A DNA stretch of 64,000 nt from Hymenopus coronatus (GCA_030762935.1 CM060900.1:391333632-391397631); one strand, 5' to 3'; shown: positions 36,811 through 47,204, counted from the stretch's first letter. Notes: generated from the letters alone by a model not told the origin. Numbers and translations are program-made.

Positions 36811-37521
36811 CCAGATCAAAAGGGCATTACACTTACAACAATAACAACAACAACAAAAATCTTATGTGTTCCATTTACATGAATTTCTCTACCTATTCTA
36901 TAACAAACAATTCATACAAAAATTTATTCTTCTTTCTATTTCAAGCTAATCCAGATAGCCGTTAGCAGAAATGAACTTAGTTCTTTATAAGTAGAAGGGC
37001 AATAAGGGAATACACTAGGCAAAAACGGTTATCAAATGTTTTAAAAGGTAGTTGCTATATGATTGAAACACCATTCTCTTTGAATGGCTTGGAGAAAAAT
37101 AGTTCCCATTTGAGAAAAGTGCAATTATTTAAATATTAAAACCCATAACAAGAAATATCTCAAGTTAACTTAAGTATACATACATATTGTGAATTTTACC
37201 GAGATCTGCATATTTTGTAGTAAGTTTTGTCTATCTCCTATGGTTTACTGTAATGAAAATGTACAGAATAAAGCACTCTTCAGAACCCATTAGCACAAAA
37301 TTCAAGATATATGTTTTATTTGTCTTGCAAATATCTGTATTATTGTAATCAAAATTGTTAGAAGTATTTTAGAGCAAATAAAAATGTAAAAAAATGTTTT
37401 CATATAAAGGGTAGTTTGGATTGGATGTTCTTGAAAATCTTTGTGTTGCATTCTTGGAAGGTGCTGAACTTAATTGTCAAGTTTGGTATTTAACTGACTT
37501 CTTGTTTTTTATTTATGTTGT

Positions 37522-37523
<2 letters not shown>

Positions 37524-37553
<30 letters not shown>

Positions 37554-37577
37554 GACAGAGATGGAGAGACAGAGACA
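37524..37577 (+). repeat. (GACA)n microsatellite
   Basis: About seven perfect GACA units, then GAGACAGAGATGGAGAGACA variants. It lies directly before a SINE-like repeat. Confidence 0.95.
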
Positions 37578-37609
37578 GATTTTAAAATTAATATAACATC
37601 CTTTAACTT

Positions 37610-37825
37610 AGTAGGTCATATCAGACGACGAATGAAATGAGTGAAATGATGCTCAAATGAGCTCGGGTTTCATGGAGCTTAAAGTTATTTGACATTCCTC
37701 TGCTCAGGATAAGGGAAACCCCCGAATAAAACCTTATCCAAGTAACTCACCCTAACTGAGATTCAAATTCAGGACCTCTTAAATGTGAGTCGTACATGCT
37801 ATCCCTGTTCTATAGAGGCAGCCCA
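37610..37825 (-). repeat. tRNA-derived SINE-like repeat, family D, copy 2
   Basis: The - strand reads GGGCTGCCTCTATAGAACAG in the head, then GAATTTGAATCTC (B-box-like), GATAAGGTTTTATTCGGGGG and CTTAAGCTCCATGAAACCC-like blocks shared with 36660-36810. Two copies in opposite orientation 1 kb apart support a dispersed SINE. Confidence 0.65.
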
Positions 37826-38640
37826 CACTTGGACACACAGACACAGACGTTTTTCTAAAAATATTTTTTTGGATAAAGGGGACAATAAAAATGTATACTT
37901 CCTTTGAAGTTCCGGGAATGTATTGGAAAGTTCAAACCATTAATAACAGATATCTTGTATGTGCTTCATGCTACAAAGAAGTTATTTGAAATAAATTATG
38001 AGTTTTTATTATTTTCTGTAGCATGTTTTCATCTTTTGCTTAAAATTTGCCATTTATAAATAAATTTCCTTCCAAAAGAAGAGTACTTCATAAGCTATTG
38101 CCAGAAATTCAAGATTTACAGTTTTATTTTTTTTTTCTCATGCAAATATCAATAACAGATAATATTTTATAAAATTGTTAAGCCAGTTTTTAATTTTTTA
38201 ATATTTATTGCTTATGCTACATTGATTACCTTTAAATTTATTAATTTTGAAAAGAGATTATGTATTAATTTGATTTTAAAAGATAAAAAAAATATTGTTA
38301 TATATAATTCTCTATTTATTACAACTATATAATAATATAAAATAATAAATAAAGTCAAAACAATAAATTCTAACAAAGAAAAAAAGTCCATGTAAAGGAT
38401 AGTTAGCAGTGAGAGGATATTCTTGAAAATCTGTGTGTTGTGTATTTGGAATGTACTGAATTTAAGTGCTGATTTTGATATTTATCCACATTTTTTTAAG
38501 TTATGCTATCCACGAGAGTCACTAGAAACACACATGGACCTTTTTCTAAAATTCAGTGCCTCAAAAATTGTATTTCTGATGTAATCTCAGTATCAAATTT
38601 TGGGAGGAATACAATACCTTCTGTGCCTACCATGTGTATA

Positions 38641-40142
38641 TATGTTAGAGAAAGTAAAAAGAGAGGAGGAAAATAAACTAAGTTATTCATTAAGTAACAG
38701 CTTCTGTGTGAAAAGTATCATATAACTAATTGTCTGGGGTTTGACTAGTATGTACAATTAGAATAATTTCTAACAAAGAGATTCATTCAAATGACAAAAG
38801 AATAATGTAAAAGTTTCATCAGCAGTATCCGTTGAACTGTCACTGAAAGATGCCTTATCGGTTAATATTCATTGGTATCATTTTTGACAGAAATTATGAG
38901 CCTCCCAAATTCTTGTCCCAATCACCATCAGCAATTTCTTACTCTTCTCAGTTGCAAAAGTTTTATAAGGTACCTCATCTCTCGCTGACAATGAATAACA
39001 CTTTGCCTTTATTATGATATGATAGCTATTGCAGTGAGTGCACTGCAACTTACATGGCTCTTCTTCGATGTGTGAATGACGTAAACATCATTCTGTTTCA
39101 CTTATTTTCCAATGCACCTTGCTTTGTCAACTAATATACCACCTTGTTATTTTAGGATGCAGTGTATTAAGAGGCTTTCAAAAATCTATAAATATGAACA
39201 AATTATGTCAGCACATGATTTAATGTATTTAGAAGTATTATAAGAGTTTCAGAAATCATGTTATGCATTTCTTTACCTTCTTCATGGGGGATATCATATC
39301 AATGTCATTGTCATGTATGCTTAATCCGCATTGCTCATAAGCAAGAGAGATTTGGTTAAAATATCTTAAATCACTTTACCAATGATCATGTATGGTGCAG
39401 TATCATTTAGTAACAATAACATTTTACTTTTTTAAATTTGTGATTTTAGCCTGAAATAGACCATGAATGTTTTTTATATTACATCTGATTCAAAACAATC
39501 CCAGGAATTCCTAACAACATTTTTAAAGTGTGGTTTGAAACAAGCTTTGCTTAGAGGTTTTTAATGTGAACATGCTTTCTCATTCTTACTTTCTCTTTGA
39601 CATATCTAGTAGGTAGAGGAAGTATTGAATTCCATGCAAACATTCCATGTAGTGATGTCACCAGAAATACACGTTTTAAGACCTCCTGAACCCCAACAAA
39701 CAATTTTAGAAACAGGCCTATCTGTCTATGCAAATCTCCGTGTGAACAATAAAATTTACATGGATACACCAAACTTAGTATTAATTTAGAATATTCCATA
39801 TTTGTGACACAGATTTTTAAGGAAAGCCTTCCTTCCTAAACTACTCCCAACATGGTAAGTTTTTCAAAACATTTTATAAAAAAAATAGCAGCTATTTTGA
39901 TTGACTATACCTTGGATTTTTTTGGGGAATAGCCTGTGGTCCTCTTCATTCAGACAGCTTTTGTGTAATTTTGGAAAAACTAGTAAACCTTATGAGGTAG
40001 AAAAAATGTTATACAAAAGAAAAAGATTATCCTTTTTTATGGCATCAGCCATTTTGGAAATATCTTGTTTGAATTGTTCAAAGCCCTCACTGTTTTTAAA
40101 GTGTTGTTCCTATTCAGTTCTTTCTTAAAGTGCCATGGAAAT
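38641..40142. other. AT-rich intronic interval, nothing recognised
   Basis: Only short spurious frames. No repeat structure beyond simple AT-richness was supported. Confidence 0.5.
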
Positions 40143-40640
40143 ATTAGTATGGAACAATTTTGACAGTTTGGAACAGTGATACGTATGAATAGAATATTTT
40201 TGAGTTGGGTTTGTAATACGTATCACTAACATATAATTTTTCCAGACCAGTTTCGATGCCATGTGGGCATCATTTTTAATGGTTTCCAACTGAATTTCCA
40301 CAGGGTGTTCTATATTGAGGTGTGACGGTCCCTGTTGGCTGGGTGACAAACTTCCACAATATATTTTGTGGCGGGAATTCAGAATTGAATACATGGTATT
40401 GATTTTTAATGATATGGATTTTTCCCAGACATCGAGTTCTGCTGCATATCTGGCAGGTTTTACAAGGTATATGTTAGGTACTATTTCATGGTTAGTAGAC
40501 CAAAAGTGGTGTGCAATGGCTGATTTGTCGGTTTGTTTGTATTTTACTGCCCTCATGTGTTCTTTAAGTCTTGTTTCAAGGTGTCTTTTTGTTTTACCAA
40601 TGTAAAATTTGTTGCAATCTGTGCAATTTATTCTGTAGAT
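40125..40640 (-). pseudogene. GIY-YIG endonuclease tail, left arm
   Basis: On the - strand the arm reads YRINCTDCNKFYIGKTKRHL, ETRLKEHMRAVKYKQTDKSA and HHFWSTNHEIVPN. The Y-I-G strand and the Arg of the ETRLKEH helix are the expected GIY-YIG landmarks. The 143-residue open frame continues to 40125, past the left direct repeat. The same coding segment appears inverted at 41470-41850. Confidence 0.85.
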
Positions 40641-40968
40641 TTCTGATTTTTTTTATGCTCTGGGATTATGTCTTTATGGTTGTTGCAAAGCATTTTTTGT
40701 AGGCTGAACTTATTCTAGGGGGCAAGTGTGATTTTATGTTTTTTGAATATTTTTTGGAACTTGTGGTGTGGTTTTGGGTAACAAGTAAACTTTGTGAAGC
40801 AAGGTTTATCTATTGCTGGGCTCAATTTTGTGGTTTCTGTGATTAATTTTTGTTGTTTGAATTTTTTTATCTATTAATTTTCGGTCGAAGCCATCGTTTC
40901 TAACAATAGATATTATGTGTTTGTATTCTTAATCTTTTAATGGTGTGAAGACAAGTCTATGGGTGAAG

Positions 40969-41382
40969 CTATTGAATACTGCAGGTTTGTGAGCTATAGG
41001 ATTGTGAGCATAATTCTTTAGATGTCCAAGTGTATAGGTTTGTGGTAGATACCAAAGGAAGTTTGTTGCTTTCTCTGATTATTTTCATAACTAGAAATGG
41101 AAAGTAGTTATCTCTTTCTATTTCTATTGTGAACTGTATTGTTTTCTGTTGTATGTTGAGTAATTTGAGAGAGTCCTGTATGAAACGCTTGGGGACAATG
41201 GCAAAGATGTCATCAACATATCTATGCCAAGTCTTGAAGATGTGTGGGAATGCTGAGGCTATGTGTGTTTCAAGGTAGCTAATGTTAAGGTCTGCCAGAA
41301 GTGGTGAAATTGAGTTACCCATTGTAAGGCCTGTAGTTTGTGTTATGTTCTGTTGAAGGTGAAGTAATTCTGATATAGGCAT
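40969..41382 (-). pseudogene. Penelope-like reverse transcriptase fragment
   Basis: This 137-residue frame reads ISELLHLQQNITQTTGLTMG, then NSISPLLADLNISYLE, TWHRYVDDIFAIVPKRF and FPFLVMKI. TMG-NSISPLLAD and YVDD are the RT motifs B and C of Penelope-like elements; both Asp of YVDD are intact. The GIY-YIG domain should follow downstream on the - strand and does so at about 40200-40640. Motif A and the N-terminus are absent. A frame break separates it from the GIY-YIG arm. Confidence 0.85.
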
Positions 41383-41454
41383 AGTTTAGTTAATTTTAGG
41401 TAGTCATCTAATTCTTCTTTTTCTATTTTATTGTGGGTTATCCAGCTAAAGACC

Positions 41455-41933
41455 AAATCCCAGAACATAAAATATCAGGAATCTACAGAATAAATTGCAT
41501 AGATTGCAACAAATTTTACATTGGTAAAATAAAGACACCTTGAAACAAGACTTAAAGAACACATGAGAGCAGTAAAATACAAACAAACCGACAAATCAGC
41601 CATTGCACACCACTTTTGGTCTACTAACCATGAAATAGTACCAAACATACACCTTGTAAAACCCGCCAGATATGCAGCAGAACTCGATGTCTGGGGAAAA
41701 ATCTATATCATTAAAAATCAACACCATGTATTTAACTTTGAATTTCTGCCACAAAATATATTGTGGAAGTTCGTCACCCAGCTACTAGGGACTGTCACAC
41801 CTCAACATAGAACACCCTGTGGAAATTCAGTTGGAAAGGATTGACAATGATGCCCACATTACATTGAAACCAACCTGGAAAAATTATACGTAAGTGATAC
41901 TTAAGTGTTACACACCCAACTCAAAAATATTCT
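41455..41933 (+). pseudogene. GIY-YIG endonuclease tail, inverted right arm
   Basis: The + strand frame reads GIYRINCIDCNKFYIGK, then a one-frame break after AAAATAAAGACACC, then RLKEHMRAVKYKQTDKSAIA and ARYAAELDVWGK. Here both halves of the GIY...YIG signature are visible. It is the mirror copy of 40193-40672 with scattered substitutions. Confidence 0.85.
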
Positions 41934-42203
41934 ATTAGTATGGAACTTCAAGGCCAGCATATAGCAACCCACTTTAAAACATGTTCACTATGGATTCAAT
42001 TTTCTTTTATTCTCCTTGTATCTGTAGTTAGATGTGTAATGTAAGTAGTTCTGATCTTGAATAATATGAGCTTTCATAAGAATATTTGTAGAATTTTTAT
42101 AAAATAAATAACAGATTAAAGAAAGTAGTGATTGTAACTCATCAGATTACAAATAAATAGCATTATATTTTAAAGTGTTAATGTCTTAGATCAAACCACT
42201 TTC

Positions 42204-42246
42204 TTTTCTTTTTTTTTTTCTTATTTTTTCTTTTTTGTGTTTGCAG
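42204..42246 (+). promoter_or_regulatory. Long polypyrimidine tract and acceptor of exon C
   Basis: TTTCTTTTCTTTTTTTTTTTC followed by more T/C and GTGTTTGCAG makes a strong 3' splice site after the 19.8-kb intron. Confidence 0.8.
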
Positions 42247-42414
42247 GAAGCCTTACAACGGGAGCAGGTATTAGAAAATAAACTTGCAACACTTCAGCGC
42301 CTAGTAGAAACAACAAGACAAGCCACAGACATGGGTTGGAAAGCACTAATTGATGAAGATAGACTTCTCTCTAGGGTAGAGATCCTTGAAAATCAACTTC
42401 AAATGTATTCTAAA
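42247..42414 (+). CDS. Slmap: SLMAP coding exon C (coiled coil)
   Basis: This exon has exactly 56 codons, opens EALQREQVLENKLATLQ and contains WKALIDEDRLLSR before ending LQMYSK. The IDEDRLLSR block is nearly invariant in SLMAP proteins and makes the gene assignment secure. The exon is preceded by a long T/C-rich tract (from about 42204) ending TTGCAG and followed by GTAAGT. Heptad-patterned Leu/Ile/Val with Glu, Gln and Lys indicate a coiled coil, which in the family mediates dimerisation and STRIPAK contacts. Phase is 0 at both ends. An intronic 45-bp inverted repeat begins 63 bases past the donor. Confidence 0.95.
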
Positions 42415-42477
42415 GTAAGTAAAACAGTAACAACATGTAGCTTTGGGTTTGAACACCTTCCTGTCTCTGAGTTGAAA

Positions 42478-42642
42478 CATCAGTATTTGAGGTTTTATTC
42501 AATGCACCCATCTAATGCTACAGATATTGAGATAAGATTATGTTCAATTGTATCCATAGTAGTAGGTCTTAAAAAAAAAAATATATATATATATATATGT
42601 AGCATTAGATGGGTGCATTGAATAAAACGTCAAATACTGATG
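42478..42642. repeat. 45-bp inverted repeat (hairpin) next to exon C
   Basis: The arm at 42478-42522 (CATCAGTATTTGAGGTTTTA...) and the arm at 42598-42642 are reverse complements over 45 bases with one mismatch. The spacer is 75 bases and ends in A11 and (AT)n. The left arm begins 63 bases after the exon C donor. It could form a long stem in the pre-mRNA, or be a small palindromic element. Confidence 0.93.
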
Positions 42643-42939
42643 TATAGGGTTGCTATACAATTCTGTATACAGAAGATTATTTTATGTAGCTGTATTTAGA
42701 ATAATGCTTCAGAAGAAATCAGAGAATGGCATTGTGGACTACTACTCCCTGTCAAACCAATCAATATAGGCTTTTATTTGTTACTTCTGTTGCAGGCAAA
42801 CATATATGGAGACATTTTAGTGCATAATTTCATGTAATTATACAGATTGTCCAAATGTTAACTAGAAATGTTTGAAATTTCTATTTTGTACATATAGGTT
42901 CATAACATCTAATTGCGAGAGGGGAATTAGAAGATATTT

Positions 42940-43185
42940 AATTTGGCTCCCAAGCATGTACTTCTCATAATGCTGCCAGTTCAAGCATCAAGTGAAAATC
43001 CTTCCTTCGGAAGGGAAGTAAAGGCATTGATCCTGTGTTGTAGACTTATGACACGTAAAAGAATCTCAAGCCTGATAGAGAGGCCTCTGAGCAAAATTAA
43101 GCAGTCTTTCATGTGCAGTATAGAATGGAATGCTGAGAACCACAGCAGTTAAAGAGCGTCCGTAAATAAAACTCCATTTACATTA
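42940..43185 (+). repeat. tRNA-derived SINE, family C, copy 2
   Basis: Opposite orientation to the copies at 29 and 44 kb. Shared blocks include CCTTCGGAAGGGAAGTAAAG, GAGGCCTCTGAGCAAAATTA and ATGGAATGCTGAGAACCACA. The tRNA-like head is strongly diverged. Confidence 0.75.
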
Positions 43186-43245
43186 ATTTATTAAGTAAAA
43201 GTAAATGAGTCTTCCAGTGGTACATTATTATGCATGACTGCTTAC

Positions 43246-43297
43246 TCTGCTCTCTCCCTCTCTCTTTCTCTCTCACTCTCTCGTGCTGTCTTGTGCT

Positions 43298-43352
<55 letters not shown>

Positions 43353-43366
43353 GCTGTCTTGTGCTC

Positions 43367-43421
<55 letters not shown>

Positions 43422-43426
43422 TACTT
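43246..43426 (+). repeat. (TC)n microsatellite with ATGCTGTCTTGTGC units
   Basis: Long CT runs are interrupted by CGTGCTGTCTTGTGCTCTTT and ATGCTGTCTTGTGCTCTCTT, so the array is a larger repeat of CT blocks plus a TGCTGTCTTGTGCTC unit. The long Ser/Leu frames over it are artefacts. Confidence 0.95.
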
Positions 43427-43439
43427 ATCTATGAACACA

Positions 43440-44120
43440 CAAAATGTCAATTTCAATTATACCCTACATATACGCGATATAAATTTGAAAATATTAAACA
43501 CAGATACACCCACGCACCCATACTCACACTCATTCTAATTGACTGTGGCAGTTTGTTGTATAGCTTGCTCCCTTATACTTCAAGCTTTCCTCATGTGAAC
43601 TTGCGCAGTAAGACATAATTGACAGCTTGTTCATTTGTTATCCAGATGTATGTAAGTGTAGAAGTGAATTTTTTTTTAAAATCTGTCTTATTTTAAAGCA
43701 ATGTTGCATATAGGGGATAGAAGGTGACCAGTGATCATCCTTGATGCAGATGACTCTTTGTAATGAATACAGCAAAATTGTAGTGGGATTTTTTTAGAGC
43801 AGTTTTTTGAGAAAAAGCAAAACTTGCTTGATATTAACTCTATTTTTAAATGAAGATTATACAACATTTTATATACATATATATATATATGTATGTATAA
43901 CATTTTAAGTGTAGATGAAAGATAAATATTTTCTGCATGTCTAAATACATTTTGAATTAAAACAATATAAACTATTCGTATAAGCTTTCAAATTTTTGTT
44001 TCAATTGAATCTAAATCATTAGCTATGAGACTACACAAACCAACAACACTGAAAAATTGAAGGAAATGCTATTCCGCTGCTGATTATTGCACTTGTGGCT
44101 TGTTTTTGAAACAGCAGATT
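43440..44120. other. Intronic AT-rich interval
   Basis: Includes a short (AT)n palindrome at 43870-43898. Nothing else was recognised. Confidence 0.5.
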
Positions 44121-44123
44121 ATC

Positions 44124-45440
44124 AACTATAAAATGGCTCACTTTACTAATGCTAAGTATCTTGAAATGCTACTTATTTACAGTGAAAAACATTATAATAT
44201 GGCAACTGGGGCAAGAATTTTATTGAGAAATATTTCCAAATAGACAAATAATGTCATAAGCTTAACCTGTCAAAGAGTTCTTGACACAGGAAGTGTACCT
44301 CCTCATGTTGAAAGATGTAGTCAAAGAAATGTTGCACAAGAATAAGAAACCCTTCATTTGGTGGAAGAAGATCCTGTAAGCATCAACCATAGTGTAAGCT
44401 AGCACTATCAGCATATGCCGTTGAACTTGAAAATATTAAAAAGAAATGGTAACATTCAGCATCTCCATTTAAAGCACATTATATGCCAAGGGTAGCATTT
44501 TGTGAATGATTTCCTCAACAAGGAAGGGAAAAAATGTAAATGGTGTGTTATTTATGGACACACTTTAACCACTGTGGTTCTCAGCGTCCCATTCTAAATT
44601 GGGCATGAAAGACCACTTAATTTTGCTCAGAGGCCTCTCTCTCAGGCATGAGGTTATTTTACATGCTGTAAATCTACAACACAGGCTTTACTTCCCTTCT
44701 GAAGGAAGCCATGCTAAGGATTTTTACACCCGAAAAAATCCATCATCCTCTGTCAGGTTTGAACCCACAACCTTGGGTATATGAAGTTAGCATGGTAACC
44801 ATTACACCACGGAGGGTGACTCAACAAGGATGGGGCTTTCCTTTAAAATTCTTGCAGTTAATGAGAACTAATGTAACTAATTACCATAATTCGTGCATTT
44901 AGGCCCAGTAATAATCTGCACACAATAAGACAAGATGGCTTTCAGCATAGATTTTCTGTAAATGTTTTAGCAAGAATTATAGGAAACATGTTAATCAGGT
45001 TTGACAGCAACTATTTTTCTTCAAGAAGCATTACCAGTTTTGCATAGGGGTGCTCATTTGCCAGTAAGAAATGATATGTAGCTATTATGTGATGAGTGCA
45101 CCTCCATAAATAAATAGAGCTATGTGTAACCAGCTATGCAACACCTATTTAGAATGCTAGATCTCTTGGAATGAACTCTAAAAATGACCACCTCGATTGC
45201 CAGATCTAAATCCAATCAATTTTTTTTTTTTTTTTTTTCTTTGGAGCCATATGGAAACTTGTGTATACATTACAGAACTGCTGATATGAAATGTTGCAAA
45301 AAGAATGCTTCGAGCAGCAGAAGAAATAATAAACAGCCCTGATGTACTTTATAGAGTGCAGCAGAATTGGTAAAAACCATTGTGAAGCACATGTGTTGGC
45401 AAGGGGATCACACTTGAAACAATTTCTCTGGACAATAAAA
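44124..45440 (+). pseudogene. DDE transposase pseudogene interrupted by a SINE
   Basis: The + strand begins MAHFTNAKYLEMLLIYSEKH and continues ATGARILLRNIS, then QRVLDTGSVPPHVER and VSINHSVS. A family C SINE interrupts it at 44529-44819. After the SINE come fragments and LPDLNPINFFFF with LWSHMET-like residues near 45200, the region of the last catalytic residues, then a tail near 45300 (AAEEIINSPDVLYRVQQNW). The start and the P-D-L-N-P block match a widespread arthropod Tc1/mariner-superfamily transposase. Poly(T) at 45222-45238, stops and shifts make it dead. Confidence 0.65.
44529..44819 (-). repeat. tRNA-derived SINE, family C, copy 3 (full length)
   Basis: The flanks CTCAACAAGGAAGGG (44514-44528) and CTCAACAAGGATGGG (44820-44834) form a 15-bp target duplication with one mismatch. 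On the - strand it begins GTCACCCTCCGTGGTGTAAT with the A box TGGTGTAATGGTTACC, then B box GTGGGTTCAAACC, then a body shared with three other copies. It is the only copy here with the complete tRNA-like head and serves as the family reference. Confidence 0.93.
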
Positions 45441-45447
45441 ATTCATG

Positions 45448-45526
45448 GCATTGAATTTTTCAGTCTGACTCTACCTATCCAACTCGTGTCCTACACATGG
45501 CTTGTGTGAAAAAACAATTAATCCAA
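45448..45526 (+). repeat. SINE family E, copy 1 (tail part only)
   Basis: GGCATTGAATTTTTCAGTCTGACTCTACC... to GAAAAAACAATTAATCC recurs at 45778-45854. It lacks the tRNA-like head and is therefore 5'-truncated or the source of a partial copy. Confidence 0.8.
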
Positions 45527-45704
45527 TACCAATTTGCCATAATAGTATAGCCATAATAGTTGGCTATACTATGAATCCTGGGACTAAAGTACTTAAAACA
45601 TTGTAAGTGGCCATTGGGGTTGTCATCTCAAAATAATTTGAGAACACCTTGTGGTTTACCGGGAAACATGTGAGTCAGTTAAGAAATTCAATGCTATGCC
45701 AGCA

Positions 45705-45857
45705 TGTTGCCATGGTAGCTCAGTGGCAGAGCAACTGGCTAGAGATTGGGAGATCTGTGGTTCAAATCCCGGCTATGGCATTGAATTTTTCAGTCTGACT
45801 CTACCATTGCAACTCCTGTTTTACACACAGCTTGTGTGAAAAAACAATTAATCCGAT
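45705..45857 (+). repeat. tRNA-derived SINE, family E, copy 2 (with head)
   Basis: The head GCCATGGTAGCTCAGTGGCA has a tRNA A box (TAGCTCAGTGGCAGAGCA) and a perfect B-box-like GGTTCAAATCCCGGC 35 bases later. The tail equals 45448-45526 and ends AATTAATCCGATAAAA. The head resembles a tRNA gene, but the acceptor stem does not pair and the sequence runs on into the shared tail, so it is a SINE and not a tRNA. Confidence 0.85.
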
Positions 45858-45859
45858 AA

Positions 45860-46480
45860 AAAGATGTTCTCATTGATTTTCTGTTCTGTTTTATATTCAC
45901 AAAAAAAAAAAAAAAAGCATAATCTTATAACTTGGGTTTCTCAAGCTTTTATTTACCTTTAAGTGTTTATATTAATAATATGCATAACATTGTGAAAACA
46001 TCTTCAGTTTCATATTCCATATGTTATTTAGGTAAGGATTCTGTTTATATACCAGAAGTGCTCATTGTCTTGACAGCAGAAGCTCAAGAATTAAAAGTTA
46101 ACCTGTTGAGTTTGATGTGTTGCAATATTGTGAAAAATTCATGTTCTTATCTATGTTGATGATGTGCTTACTAATAATAAGTGGTGATATTTATTGGTAC
46201 TAATGCAGATTCAATAGTAGTCACATCCATATGTTAGATGTTCAAAGAGTATATTATGGGAAAGTTATTGGTGACCTCAACCTGACCTGACACATTTATA
46301 AGTTTTTCTGAAAATTTCAACCTTTTCATTTTAGTAATTTTTGGGATGTTGAGAATTGTTTTATGTACGTGTGCAACATTTTACATTGCTGTCTATTGCT
46401 ATTCCAGTTAAAATATTGGCAGTGAATGTGTTAAGCATTTTGAAATTCCTTCCTGTCAGGAATAATATGTTTCATTTCAG
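45860..46480. other. Intron sequence before exon D
   Basis: A poly(A) run lies at 45900-45916. No element or exon was recognised other than the polypyrimidine/AG of exon D. Confidence 0.5.
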
Positions 46481-46623
46481 AATTTCGCAGAAGATAAACT
46501 GAGAGAGGAACTCCGTAAACTACAGGAAGATAAATGCCAGTATCAAGGTGCTGCCAAAGAGTCTTTGCGAAAAATATTACAAGAAAAGTTGGATACAGTT
46601 CAAAGATTACAAGAGTTGGAGCG
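46481..46623 (+). CDS. Slmap: SLMAP coding exon D (coiled coil)
   Basis: This 143-nt exon encodes NFAEDKLREELRKLQEDK, then AAKESLRKILQEKLDTVQRL and ELE, ending with CG of a split arginine codon. Human SLMAP has the related stretch ELIALQEDK followed by TAKESLRRVLQEK (from memory). The acceptor is TTTCAG and the donor GTAAGG. It is charged, heptad-patterned coiled coil throughout. It joins exon C in phase 0 and exon E across the split Arg. The intron that follows (12.5 kb) contains non-LTR and Tc1 remnants. Confidence 0.95.
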
Positions 46624-47204
46624 GTAAGGCCCATAATTTATTCATTTGTGCTATATGGCTGAGTAAGTTTCATTGAAATGTTGATTAAAACTAGAAATAG
46701 ATGGACTAATAAACTTACAGGTAGGACTCCAGTTTTACAACCATAGCTATGTTGATTTTGCTGTAATTATTAACAAGTGAATGCACCTTACTGATCTGAG
46801 ATTAAGACTTCCAGTTTAGGGAAAGGATGCTAGTTGTTATTCTGTCTAAAATTTTGGGATCTGTTGAATGTTTCTCATTAAACCAGTTTCAATGAATGAA
46901 TAGGTATTCATGTAAACAGAAAAACAATCACAAAAGCAGATCAAGTGTATGTTCATTGGCTAATGCCGCATATCACAAGGCACACCTGTAGTTCACTGAG
47001 TACTAACAAACCTACTGGATTTCCTCTGTATTGCATAACAACAGTATGTTTAACATGTTATTATGTAGAATTGCAGCAAAACAAATATAAAGTAAGCAAT
47101 AAAATTGGACTTGATAATAAAATGAGTGAATAGCATGATTAGACAGCTTTCTGCTGGTGATCTTTGGTAGCGGGAAGGTGAGACCGTTAGTACCTAAACC
47201 ATCA

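Larger units (their letters stand above)
37260..38640. repeat. Diverged direct duplication in AT-rich DNA
   Basis: Blocks recur in the same order: AATTCAAGATATATGTTTTA at 37302 and AATTCAAGATTTACAGTTTTA at 38105, then GGATGTTCTTGAAAATCTTTG at 37420 and GGATATTCTTGAAAATCTGTG at 38417. The last is followed in both by a TTGGAAtGTaCTGAA-like segment. No coding sequence was recognised, so this is an unnamed repeat or segmental duplication about 0.8-1 kb apart. Confidence 0.7.
40143..41946 (-). mobile_element. Penelope-like element with inverted terminal arms
   Basis: The unit is framed by a perfect 13-bp direct repeat, ATTAGTATGGAAC (40143-40155 and 41934-41946), a good target-duplication candidate. 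Inside are a central - strand RT piece and two arms of about 480 bp in opposite orientation (about 40193-40672 and 41453-41933). Each arm encodes the same GIY-YIG nuclease tail. Penelope-like elements combine an RT with a GIY-YIG endonuclease and are often found with partly duplicated, rearranged ends. RT N-terminal motifs are missing, so the copy is truncated. Confidence 0.85.
22479..42246 (+). other. SLMAP intron B-C, 19.8 kb, element-filled
   Basis: The interval runs from GTAAGT after exon B to the T-rich tract and CAG before exon C. It contains an LTR, three non-LTR fragments, a mariner, Tigger with a hAT-like insertion, SINEs and a Penelope-like element. No host exon was recognised inside. 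A small alternative exon could be missed by eye. Confidence 0.8.

Noticed and set aside
37524..37577. CRISPR-like regular repeat
   Set aside because: A 4-bp GACA microsatellite without spacers, in a eukaryotic intron.
43230..43618. Ser/Leu-repeat proteins over 100 codons
   Set aside because: Translation of a (CT)n microsatellite in three frames.
45705..45779. A functional tRNA gene
   Set aside because: A and B boxes are good, but the ends do not pair as an acceptor stem, and the unit continues into a tail shared with a second copy, so it is a SINE.
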